DNA from: Petrosia ficiformis
Taxonomy: Eukaryota; Porifera; Demospongiae; Haplosclerida; Petrosiidae
NCBI GenBank assembly: GCA_947044365.1
Contig: OX345636.1
Location: 18,764,548 to 18,828,547 of the forward strand
Reading direction: 5' to 3'
Length of the DNA stretch: 64,000 bases
This document shows, piece by piece, positions 44,593 through 54,932 of this stretch. The notes under the pieces were generated by a model, which saw only the letters and a list, made by a program, of their open reading frames with translations, had not been told where the DNA came from and did no database searches. Position numbers and translations under genes: made by a program. Position 1 is the stretch's first letter. Each line of letters opens with the position of its first letter.

Positions 44593-44774
44593 GTTGAGTT
44601 GTTCATTTACACAAGTTGATAATAAACTGTTCTTTCCAGGTATATTTCAAACAAATAATCACTTGTCAAAATTCGTTATAATTTTATTAAATAATTTCAT
44701 GTCTCAACTGTTCTTTCCAGGTATATCTTGTCAAAATTCGTTTAAATAATTTCATGTCTTAACTATTTTAATAG

Positions 44775-45142
44775 GTCAGTGTTGCCGAAATCTTTATTGA
44801 AGTAAGTAATATTTAGTGTATATTGGCTAAGTAGCAATACAACTTACTAATATTATTATAGCCATTCATCTTTGTAAAAAAGGCTAGTGTTGCCAAAATC
44901 TTTATTGAAGTAAGTAATATTTAGTGTATATTGGCTAAGTAGCAATACAACTTACTAATATTTTTTATAGCCATTCATCTTTGTAAAAAGGCCAGTGTTG
45001 CCGAAATCTTTATTGAAGTAATATATTTAGTGTATATTGGCTAAGTAGCAATACAACTTACTAATATTTTTTATAGCCATTCACCTTTGTAAAAAGGCCA
45101 GTGTTGCCGAAATCTTTATTGAAGTAAGTAATATTAATATAG
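44775..45142 (+). repeat. Exon-intron tandem unit, cluster 2 (4 units)
   Basis: Four units of about 105 bp. Each has a TTTTTTATAG-type acceptor, a 47-nt exon-like core (CCATTCATCTTTGTAAAAAG, then GCCAGTGTTGCCGAAATC and TTTATTGAA), a GTAAGTAATATTTAGTGTAT donor, and GGCTAAGTAGCAATACAACT before the next acceptor. One unit has lost the GTAAGT donor (GTAATATATT). Reverse-strand copies lie at 47770-47860 and 49447-49580. Confidence 0.9.
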
Positions 45143-45355
45143 TTTGTCATGTAATATGCAATCAAATAATTAATTAAATGTTATAACAGCAGGTTTATGA
45201 AGTCTCATCGCTTTCATCACAAAACATTTTCTTAATAAAAGAATTCAAAAATAATTATTATATAAACTATGTAACATGAAATAAACTGTTTTAATTTGTT
45301 CATTTTCTTAATAAAAGAAATGAAATAATTATTATAAATGTTGTAACAGCAGGTT

Positions 45356-45838
45356 TATAGAGTCTCATCACTTTCATCACCATTTTTATCACCACTTTCA
45401 TTGCTTTGCATTTGGGCTTGAGGCTCTAACGAGTTGTTATCACTACTCTTTTGAAGCTCTGTTGATCGTAGTTTGTCTGGAAAGTCAATTACCGCAATGA
45501 GTAAAAGCTTATTTTCTTCTTAACGGAATATTTTTTGCCTGATTTTGCTTTGAAGGTTTCCACCTTTGCATCTGGCATTACAAAAATGAAATTCCATAAT
45601 TTTTGTTGAGGAAAAATGTTTCTAACTAATGTTAAACCTTTGGTATTAACACCTTGTTCCTTTGCTGACGTTATTTGGATTAAATGAGGTGGATACACCA
45701 CATCAATAGCTGGAAAGTTACTCTCTAACGGGATGTAAACTTTTTGTGAGTTGATTTGAGATACTCTACTATTTCCACAAAAAACTTCGACCTCAGTTGG
45801 GAAAGGTATATCAATTGTCATCTTACTCTGTACAAAAA
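45356..45838 (-). CDS. CR/RHS-type nuclease C-terminal domain, two exons
   Basis: After an AG acceptor at 45838, the minus strand encodes FPTEVEVFCGNSRV, then VYIPLESNFPAIDVVYPPHL and IQITSAKEQGVNTKGLTLV, then LWNFIFVMPDAKVETFKAK. The order Y-P-NF-AID-P...QIT...GL...FV-PD is the restriction-endonuclease-fold C-terminus of Crinkler/RHS proteins as I recall it. A second exon (about 45481-45356) gives an acidic tail ending DESDETL and a stop; the boundary near 45490 is uncertain. The upstream NTPase part is probably the minus-strand piece at 47061-47685. Confidence 0.6.
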
Positions 45839-45904
45839 AGTTTGCCTATACTATTTGAAAATTATGAGGCTATAAAGATGCTGAATTTTACCTATTGAAC
45901 AAGT

Positions 45905-46410
45905 ATATATTTGTAGTGTAACAGAAAGGTGACAGGTACATTACATTAATAAAGTAACAGGTACATAAATAAGGGAACAGGTACATTAATAAAGTAACAG
46001 GTACATCAATAAGGTAACAGGTACATTAGAATCTTATTGATGTACCTTACCTTCCTAATGTACCTGTTACTTTACCTTACCTACTAATGTACCTGTTACA
46101 TTACCTAACAACTTCTAAATGATCATTAATCATGTATATTGGACACTTGTGAACTTCTCTCAATAATGATCATTTATATTGGACACTTGTGAACTTCTCT
46201 CAACTGATGATGTGAACTAAATATACATAAATGTACTTGTTACACTACTAATGTACCTGTTAAACTTGTAATGTACCTGTTGTACCTGTTACACTACTAA
46301 TGTACCTGTTACTCTATTAATGTCCCTGTTACAATACTAACCTGTACCTGCTAACTTACTAAGGGTACCTGTTACCATTCTACTGTACCTGTTACCTTAT
46401 TGATGTACCT
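45905..46410. repeat. GTACCTGTTAC minisatellite
   Basis: AGTAACAGGTACATTAATAA units to 46025, then the complement to 46410. Inside is a 49-bp tandem duplication of TATTGGACACTTGTGAACTT (46136 and 46172). Confidence 0.9.
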
Positions 46411-46950
46411 GTTTTTAAAAGCAAAGAAGAAAAAAGTGGTTGTAGAGACGGTGGGCAATAGAAATATCTTATTTGACGGGGAATCGGAAAATGCAGATCC
46501 TGATATAAAAACATGTTTAAGTGATTGTGAAGTAATTTTTCTATGCGACCCAAGAGAAAGTTGTAATACCATTTTTGAGCAAGCAGTAGCAGTGTTGATT
46601 TTGTTTGTTTCACCTTCAGATGCAAAGTGGAAAAGTTTTGGTTTCGAACGTCTTCATTACTTTGCATTTTATATGCCCCCGTGGGATAAAGACGAATTAT
46701 CTCAGTGTATAGAAAGATGCTACCCGACATTTCCAATAATTTTTCTGATTTATAATTACTATAAGTGGGGTTGGTGGCCAGGTACATTACAGAAACAAAA
46801 GGTATCTCTGTTAGAGTAAACACGAACATTATTGAAAGTAATCTCGCGGCTCTCTTGGTGAGTTCTCCCATCAGAACGAAACACTTGAAAACATTTTTGT
46901 TGTGTTACGTGTGTGAACACTGCACTTTCATACAATTCACCCGATACTAG
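46411..46950 (+). pseudogene. CR/RHS NTPase fragment, plus strand
   Basis: The frame at 46400-46819 reads AVLILFVSPSDAKWKSFGFE, then FAFYMPPWDKDELSQCIERC. After a frameshift near 46770, GVARYITETKGISVRVNTNI follows to 46950. SP...W...F-MP-W---EL...KWGG-R is the C-terminal half of the P-loop NTPase of RHS/Crinkler proteins. There is no Walker A in this piece. It is inverted relative to the CR pieces on both sides and starts directly at the minisatellite edge. Confidence 0.6.
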
Positions 46951-46999
46951 AGAATTTCCTGACAAAGTTGATTTTTATTTCACCGACAGTAAGGCTAAC

Positions 47000-47685
47000 A
47001 ATTCCTTATGATTCAAAACTTCACGAAGCGATTTTTCCATAAATGAGTCTCTGAGAGAATCTAACATAACTCCGCCCACTTTTCGTAACGCTTTTGGTCA
47101 AAAGGTTGTTCCAGAACTTTGTAACATTCGGTCATCTCTTCTTCAGACCATAGAGGCATATACAATGTCAGCAGATTCTTCAGGTGGTATGGTTCAATAT
47201 TATTAATCGTTGGTGAGGTAAAAAAAAAAACAGCAAATGCATTGTGTTCACAAAGATAGAATGGATCTTTTGAAGGGTCAATCAAATGTACAACTCTAAA
47301 ATCAGTAAGCAGCATTTTACATAAACTATCGAAATCTCGCTCAATGAAACCTTAGTCAGAGTGATTACAAACGAATGTTGTTTTCCTTCAATATTTTTTG
47401 CAAAAAAACTGACTTCCCAATCCTGGGTGTCCCTGTTATTCGAACACCGAGCCCATAATGATCTGTCACATCAAGTGCTTGTTCACGAGTACTCAAAATT
47501 ATATCTGTAAGCTTTACATAATCAGGTCGTATATAATACTTTCTTTCAGACTAAGGACTGGTGAACACTAGAAAATTAAAGGACAGTTAGTATTGTATAC
47601 TCATTGAGGTACTGTACTTACCTTTTGGTTCTGCCATATTGGGTTTCTTTGACAAACTTTGCTCTAAGGAACTTGACCTTTTCAT
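47000..47685 (-). pseudogene. CR/RHS NTPase N-terminal half with Walker A, minus strand
   Basis: Exon 1 (47685-47621) reads MKRSSSLEQSLSKKPNMAEP with a GTAAGT donor. Exon 2 begins about 47568 after TTTCTAG and reads SERKYYIRPDYVKLTDIILS (an in-frame TAG lies just before it), then YGLGVRITGTPRIGKSVFL, a clear P-loop (GTPRIGKS). After a frameshift come DPFYLCEHNAFAVFFFTSPT, LLTLYMPLWSEEEMTECYKV and RYEKW. This matches the N-terminal NTPase of Crinkler/RHS proteins. It is broken by at least one stop and two frameshifts. Confidence 0.65.
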
Positions 47686-47764
47686 GAACTATAACAATTC
47701 AAAATCAAAACTTAACAACTGGGCCAGAGTAAATCAAAATTAACAAGTAAAAATGTATAGCAGT

Positions 47765-47862
47765 GCTACTTAGCCAATATACACTAAATATTACATACCT
47801 CAATAAAGATTTCGGCAACACTGGCCTCTTTACAAAGATGAATGGCTATAAAAAATATTTAT
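47765..47862 (-). repeat. Inverted copy of the exon-intron unit
   Basis: TACTTAGCCAATATACACTA, then CTCAATAAAGATTTCGGCAA and AGATGAATGGCTATAAAAAA, is the reverse complement of one unit at 44775-45142. It lies 80 bp upstream of the minus-strand NTPase start. The donor is altered (ATACCTC instead of CTTAC). Confidence 0.85.
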
Positions 47863-47869
47863 TACAACA

Positions 47870-48220
47870 GGACAATTACAGTTCAATATGTTGAACCATT
47901 TCAAACTGCACATGTCCAACACACATAAACATGTTGCAATCACATTTGACACTCATGAAATCAAATGGTATTATTAATAAGCTTTGAGATAAACTTTAAG
48001 CCTGTTTTTCTCAACATTTTGAAATACAGACTTAGGGAGTTTTTTTGCACTAAGAACCACTTCTACCCTACCCCACTTAAAATAAAACTTACATCCTTTC
48101 TCAAAGAACACTATCTGTCACGTGACAGCCTAGCAATCATATAAACAGGAAAGGGTGTGAGCAGAATAATTAATTTTCAATTAATGACATGTGCAGATTG
48201 ACAACATAATGAACAAATAT
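47870..48220. other. No gene recognised
   Basis: AT-rich spacer. The word CAATATGTTGAACC...TTTCAAAC (47886-47907) is a complement of a stretch near 42917-42945. Confidence 0.4.
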
Positions 48221-48284
48221 TTATAGCCAGCCATTCATCTTTGTCTTTGTAAAAAGGCCAGTGTTGCAGAATAATTAATTTGCA

Positions 48285-49170
48285 ATTACTAATGTACCTG
48301 CTACACTCATACTGTACCTGTTACACTACTAATCTACCTAATGTACCTGTTACACTTAATCTACCTATTGTACCTGTTGTGCACCTGTTACTCTACTAAT
48401 GTACCTGTTACTATACTAATGTACCTGTTACTATACTAATGTACCTGTTACCTTTCTGTTACGCTATTACCTGTACCTGTTACAATACTAATGTACCTGT
48501 TACCGTACATTATGTACCTGTTAAACTACAAATGTAATGTACCTGTTGCACTTTAGGTACTAACAGGTACATAACGACTGCATCAGGTACATTAATATGA
48601 AAGGTAACATTAGTAAGTTAGCAGGTACATTACTAAGGTAACAGGTACATTAGTAGTGTAACAGGACAGGTACAGTTGTAGGGTAACAGGTACATTAGCA
48701 GGATAACACATACATTAGTAGTGTAACAGGTACGTTGATAGTGTAACTTAATAAGGTAACAAGTACTTTAGTAGTGTAACAGGTACATTAGTAGGTAACA
48801 GGTACATTATTAAGTTAGCAGGTAAATTAGTAATGTAACAGGTACATTAGTATTATAACAGGTACATTAGTATTGTAACAGGTACGTTGGTAGCATAACC
48901 GAAAGGTAACAGGTACATTAATAAAGTAACAGGTACATCAATAATGTAACAGGTACAGATAATAGCGTAACAGAAAGGTAACAGATACATTAGTAGAGTA
49001 ACAGGTACTAATATACCCCTAAACCCTACAAATGTACCTGTTACACTACTAATGTACCTGTTACCTCACTACTAAAGTACCTGTTCCCCTACACTACTAG
49101 TGTACCTACCTGTTACCTTACTAATGTACCTGCTAAACTACCAATGTCCAACTAATGTATCTGTTACACT
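48285..49170. repeat. GTACCTGTTAC minisatellite, largest inverted block
   Basis: Plus-orientation units (TACTAATGTACCTGTTACAC) run to about 48560, then reverse units (GTGTAACAGGTACATTAGTA) to about 49010, then plus units again. Unit length is about 20 bp, with many one-base variants and 1-4-bp indels. Confidence 0.95.
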
Positions 49171-49446
49171 ACTTATGTGTGAATATATGTCTCAATTATT
49201 TAAGCTAGGGAATACCCCTACACCATCACTATGACAATTCTCTTTCATACAATAATTACATGTCATGTGCACAGAATGAAAATAGTTAAATACTAATTAT
49301 GGTAATTATGGAAATATTTACAAACACAATTAAACCTGACCATGTGACAGCACTGAATGTTGTCCCACAGCCCCTAAAGCTGTTGAAAGAAGCCTTTTTT
49401 ACTATAAATACAAGTCTGCATTGTTTCACTCTCCTCCTCCATTAGA

Positions 49447-49585
49447 CACTTCTATAAAAAAATATTAGTAAGTTGTATTGCTACTTGTATTGCTACTTAC
49501 TTCAATAAAGATTTCGGTAACATTGGCCTTTAAAAAAAAAGATGAATGGCTACAAAAAAATATTAGTAAGTTGTATTGCTACAAG
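49447..49585 (-). repeat. Degenerate inverted exon-intron units
   Basis: TTACTTCAATAAAGATTTCG, then AACATTGGCC and GATGAATGGCTACAAAAAA, framed by two copies of ATATTAGTAAGTTGTATTGC. These are reverse copies of the 44.8-45.1 kb unit. Confidence 0.8.
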
Positions 49586-49619
49586 GCTGGATGATTCAAA
49601 TGACGATAAATTCAAAGCA

Positions 49620-50945
49620 CAATGACATATGTACCTGTTTCATTAATAATGAAAGGTACATTAGGGTTTAGGAGTGTAACAGGTACATCAGTAGTGTTAC
49701 AGGTACATTAGTAGGTAAGATAAAGTAACAGGTACATTAGGAAGGTACATTAATAAAGTAACATGTACGTCAATAAGGTAACAGGTACATTAGAATGGTA
49801 ACAGGTACCTTAGTAGGTTTGAAAATGTAAGGGTACATCTAAAAAGGATAAGTGTAAGAGTAACAAGTACATTAGTAGTGTAAAAGGTACAACAGGTACA
49901 TTAGAAGGGTGGGTAACAGGTACATTAGTAGTGTAACAGGTAGAAGGATAACCTTAACCCTAACCCCAACCCTAAACCCTAACTCCAACCCTAACTCTAA
50001 TGTACCTGTTACACTTCTAATGTACCAGTTACCTTACTAATCAAATGTACCTGTTACACTTCTCATGTACCAGTTACCTTACTAATCAAAGGTACCTGTT
50101 ATGCTACTAATGTACCTGTTACCCTGCTAATGTACCTTTACACTACTTATGTAAAAGGGTAACAGGTACATCATTAGTGTAACAGGTACATTAGCAGGGT
50201 AACAGGTACATTAGTAGGGCAACAGGTACATCAGTAGTGTAACAGGCACATCAGTATATACATTAGTAATGTAACACTAATAATGTACCTGTTTTCCTAT
50301 AAAAGTACCTGTTACACTACTAATGTACCTACCTGTTTGTTACCTTACTAATAATGTACCTGCTAACTTACTAATGTACCTGTTACACTACTAAATTACT
50401 TATTTTATTGACTAATGTACTTTTCACCTTATTGATGAACCTTACCTTCCTAATTTACCTGTTACTTTACCTTACCTACTAATGTACGTGTTACACTACT
50501 GATGTACCTGTTACACTACTAATGTACCTGTTACCCTTCTAATGTACCTGTTACTTTACTAATGTACCTGTTTGTTACCTTACTAATAATGTACCTGCTA
50601 ACTTACTAATGTACCTGTTACACTACTAATGTACCTGTTACCCTTCTAATGTACCTGTTACTTTACTAATGTACCTGTTACCTTTCGGTTACGCTACCAA
50701 CGGGTTAGGGTTAAGGTTATTCTTCTACCTGTTACCCTACTAATGTACCTGTTACCCTTCTAATGTACCTGTTGTACCTTTTGTACCTTTTACACTACTA
50801 ATGTACTTGTTACTCTTATACTTATCCTTTTTAGATGTACCCTTAAATTTTCAAACCTACTAAGGTACCTGTTACCATTCTGATGTACCTGTTACCTTAT
50901 GGACGTACATGTTACTTTATTAATGTACCTTCCTAATTTAAAATG
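49620..50945. repeat. GTACCTGTTAC minisatellite with telomere-like patch
   Basis: Arrays in both orientations as above. At about 49950-50000 the sequence becomes AACCCTAACCCCAACCCTAA with close variants of CCCTAA (the TTAGGG complement), then returns to the 20-bp unit. TTAGGGTTAAGG occurs near 50704. Confidence 0.9.
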
Positions 50946-51215
50946 CATTACATTTCATTAATTTGATGTGGTTTGAACTTGTTACATGGTGTTTACGTGC
51001 AATCATTTATTTTGAGTATCCACGTCACAAGTTTGAAGCAATAATTACTGAAGAATGAAAAACCCATCCAGCAGGTGATGTACCTGCTGGATGGGTTTCT
51101 AATTAGTACACTACTAATGTACCTGTTGTACCTGTTACACTACTAATGTACTTGTTACTCTACTAATGCACCTGTTACCACCAAATGTATAGGCATGTAT
51201 TAGACTATTAGTACT
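50945..51215. other. Mostly non-coding; a short palindrome and a few satellite units
   Basis: AAACCCATCCAGCAGGTGAT and GTACCTGCTGGATGGGTTTC (51060-51098) form an 18-bp hairpin. It is followed by a few GTACCTGTTAC units. Confidence 0.6.
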
Positions 51216-51217
51216 TA

Positions 51218-51276
51218 CATGGTATGGTTCAATATTATTAATCGTTGGTGGGGTAAAAAAACACCAAATGCATTGT
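51218..51276 (-). pseudogene. 58-bp scrap of the CR NTPase in satellite DNA
   Basis: GGTATGGTTCAATATTATTA through TCGTTGGTGGGGTAAAAAAA to AAATGCATTGTGTT matches 47187-47250 in the same orientation. A small piece of the NTPase gene has been copied into the array. Confidence 0.75.
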
Positions 51277-51279
51277 GTT

Positions 51280-52970
51280 GAATCCCTTTGTGCAAATTAT
51301 ACCCCTTGCACCTCTTGTACTTTTTATACCCCTTGTACAACAGGTACAAGCAAGAGGTAAAACAGGTACATGGATACAGGGTCAGGGTTAGGGTACAATT
51401 GGTACAACAACAGGTGCAAAAGGTACAAGAGTTACAAACGAGGTACAACAGCTACAACGGCTACAAGGGGCACAACAGGTAGATGGGGTACAATAGGTAC
51501 AACACAACAACAGGTGCAATAGGTACAAGAGGTACATGGGGTACAAGAGGTACATGGGGTACAACAATTGTACCCCCTATACCTGCTGTACCCTCTTGCT
51601 TGTACCCCTTCCTTTTGCTGCTGTTGTACCTCTTGTACTCCTGGTACCTGTTGTACCCGTTGTACCCATTGTACCTCTTGTACCCCTAACTCTAACCCTA
51701 ACCCTACCCCAACCCTGGCCGCAATTCAAGCTACTTACTCGTACTTGTTGTACCCTTTGTACCTTTTGTACCTGTTGTACTCCTTGTACCCCTAAGGGGC
51801 ACAAGGGGTACAAGAGTTGCAAGGGATACAACAGGTACAAACGGGGTACAATGGCTACAAGGGGTAGATTTGCAAGTGAAAACCAGCAAGAAATGTTACA
51901 ACGCACTCTACAAGAGCTTCATGCTTCTGGCTATGTACACAAAGCCCTAGCCCTACCTGTAGTACCTCTTGTACCTCTTGTGCCGCCAGTTGTACTCTCT
52001 GTACCTGCAGTACCCCTTGTAGCCGTTTTACAGATTGTACCTGTTGTACATCTTGTACTCCTTGTAACTGTTGCACCCCTTTGTACCTGTGCAACTCTTG
52101 TACCCCTTGTGCCCCCTAGGGGTACAAGAGGGAGGTACAAGGGGTAACAGGTACAGTAGGAGGGTAACAGAAAAGATTGTTACACTACTGATGTACCTGT
52201 TACACTAATGATGTACCTGTTACATTACTGATGTACCTGTGTTACACTACTAATGTAGTAATCTACAGGTAAAGTAATACATAGTAATAAGTTAAATTGT
52301 AGTGTGACGGGTAAATTAGTAAGGTAACTTGTACATCAGGAGTGTAACAGGTACATACATTAGTAGCGTAACAGGTACATGCATTCTGAATGTAACAGGT
52401 ACTACCTTTTTGTTACACTACAAACGTACTTGTTACACTACCAATGTACCTGTTAAACTTATCCCCATGTACCTCATTGTACCCGTTACACCTCTTGTAC
52501 CCATTGTACCTCTTTGTACCACTTGCACCTCCTGTATCCCACCTCTTATAACCCTTGTACCTGTTGTACCCCTTGTACTTGTACCTCTTGTACCCCCGTT
52601 GTACCACTTGTACCCCTTGTATAAATTGTACCCCTTGCAGCTCTGGTACCGATGGGCTACCCTTTGTACTTGATGTACACCTCTTGTACCAGTTGTACCC
52701 TTTGTACCTCTTGTACCCTTGTACCTCTTATACCCCTTGTACCAGTTGTAACTCCTGTATATCTATTGTACCCCTTGCACAAATTGTACCCCTGTTGTAC
52801 CTACCTCTTGTACCTCCATGGGGTACAAGGGGTATATAACAGTTGTACCCCCTGTACCTGAGGTACAAGAGGTACATACAACAGGGGTAGAAGGGGTACA
52901 AGAGTGGCAAGTTTGCGTACCTCTTGTACACCTTGTACCTCTTGTGCCCCTTGTACCAGTTGTACACCTT
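51280..52970. repeat. TTGTACCCC-type minisatellite (array 2) with GTACCTGTTAC insert
   Basis: About 10-bp units in both orientations at 51290-52145 and 52460-52968. The 20-bp type runs at 52150-52455. CCCTAACTCTAACCCTAACC at about 51685 is telomere-like. Many V/P/L/Y-rich or G/T/R-rich open frames across it reflect unit composition. The piggyBac element sits inside this array. Confidence 0.95.
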
Positions 52971-53180
52971 AACCCTTTGCTTCAGTGACCATACGAAAAT
53001 AACAATTTAAAGTGCACAATTTAAAAAAATATTTATCTTCATACTTGGTAGATTTTTTGACCTTAATTAAAAATTACTTTCCTTATTACTCATGAATGAC
53101 ATCATCATTTGATTGCATCATTTGATTGCATCATAATGTGTTAAATTAGAAAAGAAAAATTTTCTTTCGATTTTCAAAAC

Positions 53181-54250
53181 ATGGCTCAGAAACGTGTGTA
53201 CAGTGTAACCGAAGTTTTGGAATTTTTTAGCGGTGAAAAAGACTTTCCTCAGTTTCCTGACTATTCTGAGGATGTTCTTGAGCAGCCTGCAGCAGATTCT
53301 TCAAGTTCAGAAATAGATATTCCTGATGACAACGAAGTGTTTGAGTCTGACAGTGAATGAAATGGAACGAAGTCCTAAAAGGAAGAGGTTAGATGACAGG
53401 ATAGATGATAATGAGAAGAACAATGATTGTGGAAACAGTAGTAATAGTGATGGGAGTGAAGATAGTGATGAAAGTGATGACAGTGATGAAAGTGACATGA
53501 GCAACAGAGGTCGTGAAAACAGTAGTGATGTGAGCAACAATGATGGTGGAAACAGTAGTTAAAGTGATGACAGCGATGAAAGTAACAGAGGTCGTGGACA
53601 AAGAAGAAGTCGTAGACAAATGAGAAGATGTGGACGAACGAGAGGTCGTGGACAAATGAGAGCTGTTGGACAAAGAGGAGATACTCAGTGCTCTAGAAGT
53701 GGTGGCAGAGGAAGTCGTAACCTCACAGGTTGTGGAGGTAAAAGGTTGCGAAGTATCACAGCAGTCTTACCCAGTAATGCTGTAAATATAACTGTATCAG
53801 ATAATGAGTTCTGTTCTGCTTTTACTGCTGATGACTTTTGTCCACTTTGTGATCCAGGACCACACCTTCCATGTGATGCAGTAATAGATCCGCTAGCATT
53901 GTTTGAGCTTTATTTTGATGATTGAAAGAATTATAGAGAGCACACTAGCATATGCTTACCATAACAAGGATGACCTAATGGGTTCCTACTGTAAATTTAT
54001 AAACGGACAGTTTACAAAAGCCGAGTTGTTTTGCTACTTTGGGGCTTTGATTCTTTTGGGTATTCATGGAGTTCGCAATCATAGATATGCTTGGAGTATG
54101 AAGAAAGCCCAGCATTTGGTTCGCCTCAGTGAGCTACTTACATATGAGAGGTATGAAATAATTGGTAAATTCCTTCATCTAGTAATACCAGATGAAGAAG
54201 CAGGTTTGTCTGGAAATAAATTGAACAAGATTTTGCCCATTCACAATCAA
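53181..54250 (+). pseudogene. piggyBac transposase, N-terminal half
   Basis: The start at 53181 (MAQKRVYSVTEVLEFFSGEK) leads to an acidic region ending ESDSE at a stop (53358). Later frames carry an Asp/Ser-rich stretch (53326-53562), an Arg/Gly-rich stretch (53620-53925) and then the transposase core start (53903-54250: FCYFGALILLGIHGVRNHRY, WSMKKAQHLVRLSELLTYER, KLNKILPIH). At least three frameshifts or stops are present, independent of the insertion. The chain stops at 54250, where the palindrome of the insert begins. Confidence 0.8.
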
Positions 54251-54346
54251 CAGGACCTTAATCAATGCATCAACACTGGTCTAATCAACATTACCTCCGG
54301 AGGTAATGTTGATTAGACCAGTGTTGATGCATTGATTAAGGTCCTG
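54251..54346. repeat. 96-bp perfect terminal palindrome, left
   Basis: Starts CAGGACCTTAATCAATGCAT, has its centre at ACCTCC|GGAGGT (54298/54299) and ends ATGCATTGATTAAGGTCCTG. All 48 base pairs match. It can fold into a hairpin, as expected for a self-priming viral telomere. Confidence 0.98.
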
Positions 54347-54550
54347 TGTTTATACAGCATATTCACATCAATGTATATATATATATTCATAGTAATAATG
54401 TTATAATTGTGATTAACAATGTGATTTAAACAGTGATTAAACACTTAAATGTATGTGATTAAGAATGTGATTAACAATGTGATTAAGCATTAAATAAGTA
54501 TGCGATTAACAATGTGATTTAGAATGTGATTAAGCATTTAATTAGTTGTG
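54347..54550. repeat. Inner TIR, left, with repeated TGTGATTAA words
   Basis: Contains TGTGATTAA or near variants (TGTGATTTA, GCGATTAAC) about eight times between 54417 and 54535, spaced by 10-25 bp. The mirror copies lie at 59575-59705. They are candidates for Rep-binding iterons; binding is not shown. Confidence 0.8.
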
Positions 54551-54604
54551 ACCTTTAGGTAATTGACCTTTAATAATTGACCTTTAGGTTAAAAAAAAAG
54601 CTTA

Positions 54605-54743
54605 ATCAAATTCTTGTTCACTTTCTTATATATTATATATTACTATATATATACTCTATATATTACTTATATACTCTATGTATTACTTATATACTATATA
54701 TATTACTATATATATATATATTACATATATATTATATTATTAC

Positions 54744-54774
<31 letters not shown>

Positions 54775-54870
54775 AATAGTAATAATATTAATAATAGTAA
54801 TAATATAATATATATGTAATATATATATAGTATATATATATAGTATATATAAGTAATAAATTAGAATAAG
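54605..54870. repeat. TA/TTA-rich inverted repeat inside the virus-like element
   Basis: TTACATATATATTATATTAT on the left mirrors ATAATATATATGTAATATAT on the right across a TTATTATT/AATAATAGT centre near 54770. It lies between the TIR and the 267-aa ORF and is a possible promoter-side hairpin. ORFs in it are artefacts. Confidence 0.75.
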
Positions 54871-54932
54871 AAATGTGATTTAAAAAGTGATTAAGGTTTG
54901 TTTTTTTTTTGTTATGATTATCATATAACAAA

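Noticed and set aside
48285..50945. CRISPR-like array of ~20-bp repeats
   Set aside because: Units are contiguous with no unique spacers, occur in both orientations, and sit in a eukaryotic genome with introns. This is a minisatellite.
54577..54819. Tyr/Ile-rich 64-80-aa ORFs in the virus-like element
   Set aside because: They lie wholly in a TA/TTA-rich inverted repeat and show no protein-like composition.
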